In this document: positions 8,731 to 17,576 of the stretch, piece by piece
Layout of the letters: each line of letters opens with the position of its first letter
How positions within the stretch are numbered: the first letter of the stretch is position 1
Source: RYN-230 sp963711705
GTDB taxonomy: Bacteria; Actinomycetota; Actinomycetes; Streptosporangiales; Streptosporangiaceae
Reading direction: 5' to 3'
DNA length: 64,000 bases
Assembly (NCBI GenBank): GCA_963711705.1
Contig: CAVQFM010000005.1
Span: forward strand, 1 to 64,000
Notes under the pieces: generated by a model
The model's database searches: none
What the model was told of the DNA's origin: nothing
The model's input: only the letters and a program-made list of their open reading frames with translations
Made by a program: the position numbers and the translations under genes

Positions 8731-10365
8731 TCAGCGCACCTCGGTCACCTTGTAGTCGCCGTTGGCGTAGGCCTCCCGCATCCGGGTCTTCGCGAACTTG
8801 CCCACGCTGGTCTTGGGCACCTCGTCAATGAACGACCAGCGCTCGGGGAGCTGCCAGCGGGGCACCCGCTCGGCCAGGAACGCCTTGAGTTCCTCCGGGG
8901 TCACCGTGGCGCCCTCGCGGACCACGACCGCGGCCAGCGGGCGCTCGCTCCACTTCTCGTCGGGCACCCCGATGACGGCCGCCTCGCTGACGTCCGGGTG
9001 GGCCATGAGCGCGTTCTCCAGCTCCATCGAGGAGATCCACTCACCACCGGACTTGATCACATCCTTGGCCCGGTCGGTGAGCGTGACGTAGCCGAGCCGG
9101 TCGATGGTCCCGACATCGCCGGTGCGCAGCCACCCATTGTCGAACTTGGCCGGGTCGTCGTCCTTGTAGTACGACCCGGTGATCCACGGGCCGCGGACCT
9201 GGACCTCGCCGACCGCCACGCCGTCGTTCGGCAGCACCTCGCTGGCGCCGCCGACCAGGCGCCCCTCGACCGTGCAGAACAGCCGGCCCTGGGTGTCCCG
9301 GTAGTGCCAGGCCTCCTCCCCGGTCACCCCGCGCGGCTCGCGGGCCACGCTGCCCAGCGGGGAGGTCTCGGTCATCCCCCAGGCGTGCAGGATCCGCACA
9401 CCGAGTTCCGTCTCGAACGCCTCCATCAGCGCGTGCGGCACGGCCGAGCCGCCGCACGGCACCAGGCGCAGCGAGGACAGGTCGCCGCCGTGCGCCCGGA
9501 CGTACTGGAGCAGCCCGCTCCAGATCGTCGGCACGGCCCCGGCGATCGTCGGCCGTTCGGCCTCGATCAGCCGGACCAGCGGCTCGGGCTGCAGGAACCG
9601 GTCCGGCATGATCAGGTCCGCGCCGGACAGCACCGACGCGTAGGCCAGCCCCCACGCGTTGGCGTGGAACATGGGCACCACCGGGAGCACCCGGTCCTGG
9701 TCGGACAGGGCGAACACGTTGCCCAGGCAGACCCCCATCGAGTGCAGGTAGGTGGACCGGTGGCTGTACACCACGCCCTTGGGCATCCCGGTCGTGCCGC
9801 TCGTATAGCACATGGCGGCGGCGGACCGCTCGTCGATCTCCGGCCAGCTGAACGTGTCCGGGGCGGCCCCGAGCAGTTCTTCGTACAGGTGGACCTCGTG
9901 ACCCGCGCCGACCAGCGCGTCGGCCGTCTCGCCCCCTGGGGGCCCGGTCAGCACGATGTGCCGGACCGTCGTCAGGTGCGGCAGCACCTGGGCCAGCAGC
10001 GGGACCAGGGTGGGCTCGGTGATGATCACCTGGTCCCCGGCGTGATTGGCGATGTAGCCGATCTGCGCCGGGTCGAGCCGGAGGTTGAGCGTGTGCAGGA
10101 CCGCGCCCATCGAGGGAACGGCCAGGTAGGCCTCCAGGTGCTCGGCGTTGTTCCAGAGCAGCGTGCCGACCCGCTGGTCACCATCCACGCCGAGTTCGCG
10201 CAGCGCGTTGGCCAGCCGGGCGGCGCGGGCCCCGGTCTGCGCGTAGGACTGGCGGCGCACGCCGTCCGCCATGGCCGTGACGACCTCACTGTCCCCATAG
10301 AACGAAGTGCCGTACCGCATCAGCGCGGTTACGGTCAGGGGCACGTCCATCATCGTGCTGAGCAC
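8731..10365 (-). CDS. Long-chain fatty acid/acyl-CoA ligase (FadD-like)
   Basis: The 544-aa AMP-forming ligase has the P-loop-like motif YTSGTTGMPKGVVYSH, the HAWGMTETSPLG adenylate motif, RTGDVGTIDRLGYV and the SGGEWISSMELE hinge region with DRAKDVIKSGGEW. It ends with the conserved lysine motif TSVGKFAKTRMRE. A GTG start at 10365 was chosen over the two ATGs at 10353/10350 because GAGGAGG lies 6 nt before it. It would activate fatty or aromatic acids with ATP and CoA. It stands alone on the minus strand. Confidence 0.9.
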   Translation of the reverse strand: MLSTMMDVPLTVTALMRYGTSFYGDSEVVTAMADGVRRQSYAQTGARAARLANALRELGVDGDQRVGTLLWNNAEHLEAYLAVPSMGAVLHTLNLRLDPAQIGYIANHAGDQVIITEPTLVPLLAQVLPHLTTVRHIVLTGPPGGETADALVGAGHEVHLYEELLGAAPDTFSWPEIDERSAAAMCYTSGTTGMPKGVVYSHRSTYLHSMGVCLGNVFALSDQDRVLPVVPMFHANAWGLAYASVLSGADLIMPDRFLQPEPLVRLIEAERPTIAGAVPTIWSGLLQYVRAHGGDLSSLRLVPCGGSAVPHALMEAFETELGVRILHAWGMTETSPLGSVAREPRGVTGEEAWHYRDTQGRLFCTVEGRLVGGASEVLPNDGVAVGEVQVRGPWITGSYYKDDDPAKFDNGWLRTGDVGTIDRLGYVTLTDRAKDVIKSGGEWISSMELENALMAHPDVSEAAVIGVPDEKWSERPLAAVVVREGATVTPEELKAFLAERVPRWQLPERWSFIDEVPKTSVGKFAKTRMREAYANGDYKVTEVR

Positions 10366-10618
10366 GGGCCGCCTCCTCGCAGTCGCCCCGGCGCGGGCCG
10401 CACGGGCCCGCATGGTCCTGCTCGGATCGTGTCATGCCCGGCGGCGAAACGTCACCCTTCGAGCAGGCCGGCGTCGATCCGCAGTTTGGCTACGGCCCCG
10501 GCGTGCGCCCGGCTCCCAGCACGGCGTTATGCGGTTATCTACCTTGGTCTAGCCACCGCCGTAGAGAGCCGTATAGCCAGCCAGACAGCGGCCGCCGGAG
10601 CCCGCCCGGCCTTCCCTC

Positions 10619-11800
10619 TCAGACCGGCTGCGCACGCAGGAACCGCCCGAAGTGCGGGACGGTAAACGCGATCAGCCCTCGCTCCGAGCTGTAGATCAGG
10701 CCCTTCTTGATCAGCCCGTCCCGGGCCGGCGACACGCTGGACGGCTTGCGGCCCAGCTCGTCGGCGACCTGGGCGGTCGGCACCGGGTCGTCGCCCAGCA
10801 TGGCCATGGCCCGCATGTACTCGCGCTCGGCCGGGGTGGCCCGCTCATAACGGCTGCCGAAGAAGCCGACCGCCAGCTCGCCCTCGGCCTGCGGGCTGGC
10901 CACCGCGACATCGCTGGCCGTCACCGGGCTGGCCGCGGCGACATCCCAGGTGACCTTGCCGTACGCCTGGACGAAGTACGGGTACCCGTCGGCCGCCTGG
11001 TAGAGCGCGTCGAGCGCCGCCGGCTCGAAATCGGCTCCTTCCCGCTGCGCTGGCGCGAGCAACGCCAGATCCGCCGCGGCCCGGCCGAGCCGGTCGATGG
11101 ACACGTACCGGAACAAGCGTTCTGAATAGCTCTTGCTGGCGGACAGAACGGACGGCAGATGCGGCAGGCCGGCCCCGACCACGATCAGCGGGCCGCCGTT
11201 CTGGGACAGCTCGTGGGTGGCGGCGCACAGCGCGGAGATGTCGACCGCGGGCACGTCCTGCATCTCGTCGATGAACAGCGCGATGCCCACGCTGAGATCG
11301 GCGGCTACCGACGCGGCGTCGGTGAGCAGTTCCATCAGGTCGATCTCGAGATCCCCGGAATCGGCCCGGCCGCGGGCGGCGGGCACGTCGATGCCGAGGT
11401 TCGGGGTGAGCGCCCCCTTGCCCGCCTTCGGGTCGCGGGCGGCGAACGCCTTGAGCACGGCGAGGAAGTTCTCGATCCGGTCCGGGGCGCGATGCCGCGG
11501 CGCCAGTTCCCGCACCGCCATGTGCAGCGCGTTCGCGACCGGCCGGCGGATGGACTGCTCCGGCCGGGCTTCGATCTTGCCCGTCCCCCACAGCCGCTGC
11601 AGGGCCATCGAGCGGAACGAGTTGAGCAGCACGGTCTTGCCCACCCCGCGCAGCCCGGTGAGCACCATGCTGCGCTCGGGCCGGCCGCGGGCGATCCGTT
11701 CCAGCACGACCTCGAACTGGCTGAGCTCGCGGTCCCGGCCGGCCAGTTCGGGCGGCCGCTGCCCGGCCCCCGGGGCGTAAGGATTCCGTACTGGGTCCAC
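10619..11800 (-). CDS. AAA ATPase (Orc1/STAND-like)
   Basis: This 393-aa protein has a Walker A GLRGVGKTVLL at about residues 48-58, Walker B IALFIDEMQDV, a sensor-1-like GAGLP, and a C-terminal winged-helix segment (YMRAMAMLGDDPVPTAQVADELGRKPSSVSPARDGL split over two helices). This matches the ATP-binding Orc1/Cdc6-like family of actinobacteria, often annotated only as ATP-binding protein. The N-terminus begins NPYAPGAGQRPPELAGRDREL, typical of the family. The partner is unknown. Confidence 0.85.
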   Translation of the reverse strand: MDPVRNPYAPGAGQRPPELAGRDRELSQFEVVLERIARGRPERSMVLTGLRGVGKTVLLNSFRSMALQRLWGTGKIEARPEQSIRRPVANALHMAVRELAPRHRAPDRIENFLAVLKAFAARDPKAGKGALTPNLGIDVPAARGRADSGDLEIDLMELLTDAASVAADLSVGIALFIDEMQDVPAVDISALCAATHELSQNGGPLIVVGAGLPHLPSVLSASKSYSERLFRYVSIDRLGRAAADLALLAPAQREGADFEPAALDALYQAADGYPYFVQAYGKVTWDVAAASPVTASDVAVASPQAEGELAVGFFGSRYERATPAEREYMRAMAMLGDDPVPTAQVADELGRKPSSVSPARDGLIKKGLIYSSERGLIAFTVPHFGRFLRAQPV

Positions 11801-11877
11801 GGCCTAGCAGCCTATGCGCGGGTCTAGCGGGATCCCTAGATTCAGGTAGAAAGCGCGGCCGGCGTGTCGCGAACGCA

Positions 11878-11911
11878 GGAAGCGCTGCCGGCAGCAGCCG
11901 GCAGCGCTTCC
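11878..11911. terminator. Strong 15-bp hairpin
   Basis: Perfect inverted repeat 11878-11892 / 11897-11911 with a 4-nt AGCA loop. It lies between the end of the beta-propeller gene (12045) and the start of the ATPase gene (11800), so it most likely ends transcription of the former. Confidence 0.75.
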
Positions 11912-12019
11912 CACCTTTGCCAGCTAACCCGTAGCCCGCCCTCTCGGAATCAGCTGACTCGGCCTTGAGACCAACTGACCCGGTGTCCCGGGCCAGTTGG
12001 CCCCCCTCTCTGGGGCTCA

Positions 12020-12039
12020 GGAACCCCGCGCGGGGTTCC
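12020..12039. terminator. 20-bp palindrome at gene end
   Basis: A perfect 20-bp palindrome (ten-base arms beginning GGAACCCCGC) begins 6 bp beyond the stop of the beta-propeller gene. With the hairpin at 11878-11911 it forms a tandem terminator. Confidence 0.65.
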
Positions 12040-12044
12040 ACATC

Positions 12045-13199
12045 TCAATGCAGCAGGCGCAGCGTGTTCACCGCGTCGTCCACGTAGTACACGCCGGTCC
12101 CGAACGGGGCCACGGCCAGGCCGAACAGCGCGCCCGCACCAGGCGGCATGCCGGACCGGTCGAGGAACTTGGCCGCGACCTGCTGGCCGAACCGGTTGGT
12201 CTCGACGATCCGGCCGTCACCGGCGTTGACGGTGAGCACGTTGCCGTTCGGGGCGATGGTGAGCCCGAGCGGCGTGTTCAGCGCGCCTCCCCTGGTGACC
12301 AGGAAACCCCGGCCGGCGCTGGTGCCGCGGAACGGCGCGCCCGGGATCGCGGCGATCCGGTTCGCGACGCTGTCCGCGACGAACAGGGTGCCGTGCCGGT
12401 TCAGCCCTACCCCGGTCGGCCCGACCACCAGCGCGGCCGGGTCGGTGCGCTCGGCAAAGCCGGAGCCGATCGTGGTCACCGACTGCAGCTGCGGCGGGCT
12501 GAAGCCGTTCAGGCGCAGCGTGAGCCGCAGCACGGTGCCCTGGTGCACGACCTTGCCGTTCGCCGCGACCGTGCCGTTTAGCACGTTGGTGACGAATAGC
12601 TGCGCGACATGGTGGAAGCTCACTGAGGTCATGTCCCACGGGCCATTGATGCCATTACCGGCGATGGTTTCCCGCACGTGACCCCATTTGTCCAGCACGA
12701 TCAGGCAGCCAGCCTGGGCCGTGGCGGACATGCCGTCGGTGGTGGGCAGGCTGCCGACCACCACCCAGCCGCCGGGGAGCAGCGACAGCGCGGTGGTCAG
12801 CCCGATCCCGCCGGGGCAGGCACCGGGCAGGTGGCTGGGACGGATCTTGGCGAACTGGGTGACGGTCCCGCCGGGCGACACCTGGACGATGGTCCGCCCG
12901 GTGCCCTGCAGGTTCTTGGCGTTGTTGAAGTTGCTGACCAGGACGTTTCCTTGTTGGAGCAGCCCCTGGCTGCGGTTGACTACTACCACCCCATAGGGGT
13001 TAACGTCGCCGTTCTTCGGCACGGTTGAGGCGATAGTGGTGCGCATGTGAAAGCGGCCGATGAATGATCCGTGGTGCCCCATCGGGTGAGCACTGGCCCG
13101 CGCCTGCGCCCCTGCAACAGGCGCCAGCACAAACGCTGTCGCCGCGACGGCCGCAACGGATGCGGCCGACGCCACGGCGGCACGATGGATGATGGACAT
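12045..13199 (-). CDS. Secreted NHL/beta-propeller-like protein
   Basis: The start MSIIHRAAVASAAS at 13199 has AGGGGAG upstream and gives a signal peptide ending near PVAGAQARA. The mature ~350 aa contain propeller-like repeats: ALVVGPTGVGLNRHGTLFVAD, IAAIPG, LGLTIAPNGNVLTVNAGDG, ETNRFGQQVA and ALFGLAVAPFGTGVYYVDD. These are the spacing and turns of NHL or SMP-30-like blades. The protein probably acts outside the cell. The substrate is unknown. A 240-bp region upstream (13200-13438) must hold its promoter. Confidence 0.8.
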   Translation of the reverse strand: MSIIHRAAVASAASVAAVAATAFVLAPVAGAQARASAHPMGHHGSFIGRFHMRTTIASTVPKNGDVNPYGVVVVNRSQGLLQQGNVLVSNFNNAKNLQGTGRTIVQVSPGGTVTQFAKIRPSHLPGACPGGIGLTTALSLLPGGWVVVGSLPTTDGMSATAQAGCLIVLDKWGHVRETIAGNGINGPWDMTSVSFHHVAQLFVTNVLNGTVAANGKVVHQGTVLRLTLRLNGFSPPQLQSVTTIGSGFAERTDPAALVVGPTGVGLNRHGTLFVADSVANRIAAIPGAPFRGTSAGRGFLVTRGGALNTPLGLTIAPNGNVLTVNAGDGRIVETNRFGQQVAAKFLDRSGMPPGAGALFGLAVAPFGTGVYYVDDAVNTLRLLH

Positions 13200-13438
13200 G
13201 TCCCGCTCCCCTTTCCCCTGGTCCACGGCGGTCCAGAACCTGGGCGCCATGGTGCACGGCGGGAGAGCAGGAAAAACCGCGCAGCGAACGCCCCACTCAA
13301 CGCGCCGCACCCCTTGTCACGAGCGTGGCGCGTACTGGGTTCAGAAAATCTAAGATTTCCTTAACGCACGCTGTAGCCCGCGGACTAATCGTCCCGCTGG
13401 TCCTCCCGGCCAGGACCCGAAATGGCCGGTATACGCGA

Positions 13439-14570
13439 TTATTGGCCGGGGCGGCGCTCGGCCTGGTTCAGCCGGGCCAGGTAGGCGTTGTAGGCGTCGA
13501 GGTGCTCGTCGTCGTCGATGTTGCCGCGGGCCGCCGCGAGGGCCGGCGCGGCCTGGCCCCCCGGCCCGCCGGGGCCGCCCTGGGGCGCACCGGTATCGGC
13601 CACGGCCTGCCCGGCTCCGGCCGCCCCGGCGGCCTGGCCGGTCTGGGCGGTCTGGGGGGCCTGGGCCGGTCTGGGCGGCGCTGGCCTGGCCTGGCCTGCC
13701 GACCAGGGCATCGAAGTTCGCGGTGCGCACGGTTTCCAGCCAGCCCCGGTTGCGTACGCCCGGGCGGTCCGACCGCGCCCACGTGAGGTACACGAGCATC
13801 ATGAAGCCGAACATGATCGCGTCTCCGCCGATCCACATGACCGCCCCGGCCCAGTGCACATCCTGGATCGGCCCGGGTGACCCGGGCGGCGGCAGTTCGT
13901 CGCCGCCCTTGATCGGGGTGGCCGAGTTGGCCAGGATCAGCCCGCTGAACGTGTCCACCGGCATCGCCAGGGCCAGCAGCAGGAACCGGATCGGGTAGGA
14001 CAGCCGCCAGCGGATCGGCTCCCGGCCCAGGATCGGCAGGAAGAACAGGTACCCGACCACCAGATACAGGGCGTGCTCGGCGTCATGGGCCAGTGGGTGG
14101 GTGAGCACGTACGTGGTCAGGCCGGTGAGGTGCGTGGCCACGATCGTGACGGCGTAGGCCACCAGCCCGAAGGGTGGCCAGGTGAGGAAGGTGACCACCC
14201 GGGACCGGATGACCCGTTTCGTCCAGGTGTGCAGCGGGTTCCGGCTGGCGTGCAGCAGCAGGGTGACCGGCTGCCCGACCACCAGCATGGGCGGCGCGAT
14301 CATGATCAGCATCAGGTGCTGGACCATGTGATCCCAGAACAGCACGTCGTCGTAGGCGCCGATACCGCTCTGCGTGGCCAGCACGACCACGACCAGGCCA
14401 CCCAGGAAGAAGGCGGTGCGCCACAGCGGCCACGGCCGGGCCGGGTGGCGGCGGTGCACCCGCCACACGCCCCAGACGTACAGCAGGGCCGCAATCGCGG
14501 TCAGCGCCGTGACGATGGGCGCGAACTCCCATTGCGTCAGGACCGCCTGCCAGCCGAACCGGGGCAGCAT
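13439..14570 (-). CDS. ctaG: Cytochrome c oxidase assembly protein, CtaG family (apparent frameshift)
   Basis: The frame from 14570 encodes a caa3_CtaG membrane domain: about seven helices with WDHMVQHLMLIMIAPPMLV, TLLLHASRN and HPLAHDAEHALYL. It acts in copper delivery to cytochrome oxidase. Around 13682-13696 the frame meets three TGGCC copies. Past this point the original frame becomes atypical and runs to 13350, whereas a shifted frame keeps strong third-position GC and ends with DDDEHLDAYNAYLARLNQAE, the tail expected for the family, stopping at 13439. One more 5-bp copy would restore a single frame. Confidence 0.8.
13682..13696. repeat. Three tandem TGGCC units at the ctaG frame break
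   Basis: Units at 13682-13686, 13687-13691 and 13692-13696. The two well-supported reading frames of ctaG differ by an offset that one extra 5-bp unit would correct. Confidence 0.85.
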
Positions 14571-14774
14571 CCCGCCTCCTTACTTCCTTCCTGGTGAGCC
14601 TACTCACTACGCCCCGTAGGCGAACCCCCGCCGCCGGCGCACCCCGGCTTCGGCATCAGTGCGGTGCATTTGGTCGGTGCGGTGCGTTCTGGGCGTCCCG
14701 GCGCCCACCATGTACCGCGCTGACCAAAAGCACCGCGATCATGGAGTGGGCGGGTGGGCGCTATGGTTGTCCGC

Positions 14775-14863
14775 GGAGGGTTCGCCTAGTGGCCGATGGC
14801 GGCGGTCTTGAAAACCGCTAGGGCGCGCAAGTGTCCTCGTGGGTTCGAATCCCACACCCTCCG
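14775..14863 (+). tRNA. tRNA-Ser (anticodon UGA)
   Basis: GGAGGGT (14775-14781) pairs with ACCCTCC (14856-14862), discriminator G at 14863. The anticodon loop is CTTGAAA within GCGGTCTTGAAAACCGC. A long variable arm and GTTCGAATC T-loop complete a class II tRNA. No encoded CCA. Confidence 0.95.
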
Positions 14864-14874
14864 CCCAGTAGGGG

Positions 14875-15396
14875 TCAGGGGGTCTGGGGCTTCTCCCTCA
14901 TGAGCCTCGCCGGCGGAGTGGTCACAGCGAGGCTCAACAGCCGGCCGGTGGCCGAGTCCTCCGCCCGCCGCCGGTCGCCGTCGGCCGCCACGTCCGGGCT
15001 GACGAAGACGGGAGCGCTGGTGATCGCAGCCAGATTCAGTGCATCGCTGGCGCGTGCATCCACAGACTGGGGTCCCAGCGGCCCCTCGATCTCGACCGTC
15101 GCGGCGTAGGAGCCCTCGACCAGGCGGTCGATCCGCACCTGGCGGAGATGACCCCCCAGGCTGCGGATCAGTGCGGCGGTGAGCTGATAGGTCATCGGGC
15201 GGGCGAACTCCCAGCCCTGCAGGGCGGCACCCAGGCTGAGCGACTCCATCTCCCCGATCTCGATGACCAGAGGGCTGTCCCCAGACAGGCCATCCAGCAC
15301 AACGCACCAGAAGTAGCCCTCGGCCAGCGGTGGCCCGAAGCCGACCACCTTGGTGATCCGCATTTCGATGAAGCCAGTATCGGTAGTCGCGAGCAT
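14875..15396 (-). CDS. Bifunctional nuclease-family protein (DUF151)
   Basis: The 173-aa protein has the DUF151 signature: FWCVVLDGLSGDSPLVIEIGEMES, then ALQGWEFARPMTYQL, and the conserved ending VDARASDALNLAAITSAPVFV. Members are annotated as bifunctional DNase/RNase, but the biochemical role in actinobacteria is uncertain. The length is normal. The gene ends 12 bp from the tRNA-Ser(UGA) in convergent orientation. Confidence 0.88.
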   Translation of the reverse strand: MLATTDTGFIEMRITKVVGFGPPLAEGYFWCVVLDGLSGDSPLVIEIGEMESLSLGAALQGWEFARPMTYQLTAALIRSLGGHLRQVRIDRLVEGSYAATVEIEGPLGPQSVDARASDALNLAAITSAPVFVSPDVAADGDRRRAEDSATGRLLSLAVTTPPARLMREKPQTP

Positions 15397-15425
15397 GACG
15401 GCTCTCCTTCTCCGGCCGCCATGCT

Positions 15426-16496
15426 ATGGCGCGCTGGCAACCGCGCCCTGGGCCCGCGCGACATGATGGACAGGTGGCCAGGAGCGGCAGTACGGGATGG
15501 GAGACGGACGGCCGGGCGGTCCGTTCTGTCCGGCTCGACCCGGGTTACCTGGTCGATACATCCAGCTGGCCTGCGACGATCCCGGCCGTGGAGCAGATCC
15601 TCAGCGAGGGCCTGGAGCTGTCGGCTGGCCTGACCATGCTCGTCGGCGAGAACGGCACCGGCAAATCCACCGTGGTCGAGACGCTGGCCGAGGCCTGCGG
15701 GCTCAATCCGCGCGGCGGGTCAGCCCAGGCCCGGCTGTTCATGCCTCGCGACAGCGAACCTCACCTGGGCACCAAACTGACGATCGAGCGCGGCGCGGTC
15801 CGGCCGCACTGGTCCTACTTGCTACGCGCCGACACGATGCACGGCTTCTACAGCTACCTGGAAGAAAACCCGGGCCGGGGGCCGGAACGGTTCCATGAGC
15901 TGAGCCACGGGGAGGGCTTCCTGGAAATCCTGCGCACCCGGGTAAATCAGCCCGGCTTCTACCTCATGGACGAGCCCGACGCCCCGCTGTCGTTCACGTC
16001 CTGCCTGGGGCTGGTGGCTCTGCTCCATGACCTCGCCCAGGCCGGATCCCAGGCGGTCATCGCCACCCATTCGCCTATCGTCGCCGCCGTTCCCGGCGCG
16101 ACCATCCTCGAGCTGGGCGATTGGGACATGCGCCCGGCCCGGTGGGAGGAGCTGCACATCGTCGGCGCCTGGCGGCGCTTCCTGGCCGAGCCCGCCTCCT
16201 ACTTCCGCCACCTGCTCGCCGACTGGCCCAGCCGCTCGGTCCGGCCGACTGTGAGCATCACCGATCGAGGCTGCTCTCTGCCATTATCAAGATGTGACCA
16301 GCATCGACAACCTCGCTCACACCGCGTACGAAGCACACCGCGGCAGCTACCCGGGAGACCTCCCACCCTGGGAAGACGCGACCGAGGCCGAGCGGAAGGC
16401 GTGGCGGGCCGCCGTGACCGCGGTCGCCGGGAAATCGGGCATGACCATCGCCGAGTCCGTTCCCACCCAGACCCTGATCCTGCAGACCGGAGATGA
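15426..16496 (+). CDS. AAA-family ATPase (ABC/RecF-type, 3' end uncertain)
   Basis: Walker A GENGTGKSTVVE lies near residues 77-88, an ELSHGEGFLEIL signature-like motif near 155, Walker B PGFYLMDEPDAPLS and the H-loop VIATHSPIVAA follow. This is the family of small chromosomal ATPases with an internal ABC-type head. Relatives usually end shortly after FLAEPASYFRHLLAD; here the frame lacks a stop and runs on to 16496, overlapping the FHA gene by 203 bp in another frame. The last ~85 residues are arginine-rich and look non-native. The start could also be GTG at 15474. Confidence 0.75.
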   Translation: MARWQPRPGPARHDGQVARSGSTGWETDGRAVRSVRLDPGYLVDTSSWPATIPAVEQILSEGLELSAGLTMLVGENGTGKSTVVETLAEACGLNPRGGSAQARLFMPRDSEPHLGTKLTIERGAVRPHWSYLLRADTMHGFYSYLEENPGRGPERFHELSHGEGFLEILRTRVNQPGFYLMDEPDAPLSFTSCLGLVALLHDLAQAGSQAVIATHSPIVAAVPGATILELGDWDMRPARWEELHIVGAWRRFLAEPASYFRHLLADWPSRSVRPTVSITDRGCSLPLSRCDQHRQPRSHRVRSTPRQLPGRPPTLGRRDRGRAEGVAGRRDRGRREIGHDHRRVRSHPDPDPADRR

Positions 16497-16830
16497 GCAG
16501 CACATCTTCTACACCGAGTTCACCGCCGGCCGCCAGGGGACGCTCGTCATCGACGACGAATTCGCCTCGGGCCAGCACGCCCGGTTCTATATCGCGCACG
16601 AGCTCTGGTACGTCGAAGACCTCGGCTCGACCAACGGCACCTGGCTCAACGGGCGCCGCATCCTCGCGGCCCAGCGCCTGCAGAATCGCGACAAGGTCAG
16701 GATCGGCCACACCACCGCGGTCGTCATGTCGACGGCCAAGGACGCTGAGCGGATGGCCGGGCGGCCACCGGCCCGGGGACGTGCCGCCGTCCGGGACTAC
16801 CTGGGCCGGCTGCGCGAGCCCCCGGCCTGA
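16294..16830 (+). CDS. FHA-domain protein
   Basis: This 178-aa protein starts at GTG. The C-terminal half is a forkhead-associated domain: TLVIDDEFASGQHARFYI, then WYVEDLGSTNGTWLNGRRI and RIGHTTAVVM. The SxxH core is replaced by GQHARF but the N-G-T turn is intact. FHA domains bind phosphothreonine. The N-terminal ~75 residues, with DLPPWEDATEAERKAWRAAV, are unassigned. Its proximity to the ATPase suggests a shared role. Confidence 0.85.
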   Translation: MTSIDNLAHTAYEAHRGSYPGDLPPWEDATEAERKAWRAAVTAVAGKSGMTIAESVPTQTLILQTGDEQHIFYTEFTAGRQGTLVIDDEFASGQHARFYIAHELWYVEDLGSTNGTWLNGRRILAAQRLQNRDKVRIGHTTAVVMSTAKDAERMAGRPPARGRAAVRDYLGRLREPPA

Positions 16831-16932
16831 CCCGCCCCCAGCCGCGCCCCACTGCCTAACTGAGAGACGTCTAACCATCGCTCTCGGTGTACACCGGCCC
16901 CCGGGCTAGTTATCCGGGTTAGTGCTACCAGG

Positions 16933-17130
16933 TCACTGCGGCCTGCCGTCGGCAGGACCGGCTGAGTCAGAGGTCCGGCGGCCCAGCAGCCCGCGCACGC
17001 TTCGCCATGGACGCCAGCGCGGACAGTCGCAGAGCGAGCAGTCGGTGCCACGCCGGTAGTGCTGGTGAGCGTGGCGGTCGTGCCCGCAAACGCACAGCCG
17101 TTTCCGGCGCGACTGCCCCCCCTCCAGCAC
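16933..17130 (-). CDS. Small zinc-knuckle protein
   Basis: A 65-aa frame from GTG 17130 encodes a compact metal-binding motif CVCGHDRHAHQHY followed by DCSLCDCPRW: four or five cysteines and several histidines in a spacing that suits one zinc ion. The pattern C-x-C-G-H-x3-H-x-H-Y-R-R-G is familiar from short uncharacterised actinobacterial proteins. CGAGG lies about 11 nt upstream. Function unknown. Confidence 0.6.
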   Translation of the reverse strand: MLEGGQSRRKRLCVCGHDRHAHQHYRRGTDCSLCDCPRWRPWRSVRGLLGRRTSDSAGPADGRPQ

Positions 17131-17576
17131 GTTCTCAACCTCGTCTCGGGGTCTGCCACCAGACCGGGCAGGCCGGTGGAGTTCTGCACAGTTCGGGCCA
17201 GCGACCTTGTATCAGCTGTACCCGCGATCTTCGCAGAGCCTCAGGCGAGTAAAGGTTAAGTTACTAAACCCTATAGTAATTCATATCCGGAGCCAGCGAG
17301 CGAAAACGAGCACTAGCCGCCTTGACTGCAGTTATGCCCGTCCGCGGCCGCTCCTACCGGTTCGGCCAGCCGTCCCCTTCTCCGCGCAATTCTCGTATTG
17401 ATCACCGGGAAATGCCGGCTCCTGGTGTGCGGAGGTGGCGGATACGTATCAGCGGCACGCCGTCCGGCGTGCACGCTATGTGCCTGGCCTGGCCACGGGC
17501 GCAGGTTATGCTGCTAACCCGGCGCGGACCGGACCCGGTCCCATCGAGGCCCGGCACGATTGAGGTGAGGCTCGGC
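17131..17576. other. Intergenic, AT-richer promoter region
   Basis: The stretch 17240-17300 is AT-rich for this genome and contains TATAGT, a possible -10 hexamer for the EEP gene; a matching -35 is not clear. No coding sequence beyond the unsupported upstream extension of the EEP frame is visible. Confidence 0.35.

Noticed and set aside
10435..10618. Possible small RNA gene between the ligase and ATPase
   Set aside because: No stable fold or terminator seen by eye.
8614..10665. 683-aa plus-strand frame
   Set aside because: Antisense to the acyl-CoA ligase, whose motifs are unambiguous.
13346..13358. AAATCT-A-AGATTT palindrome
   Set aside because: AT-rich inverted repeat between genes could be an operator, but it is short and unsupported.
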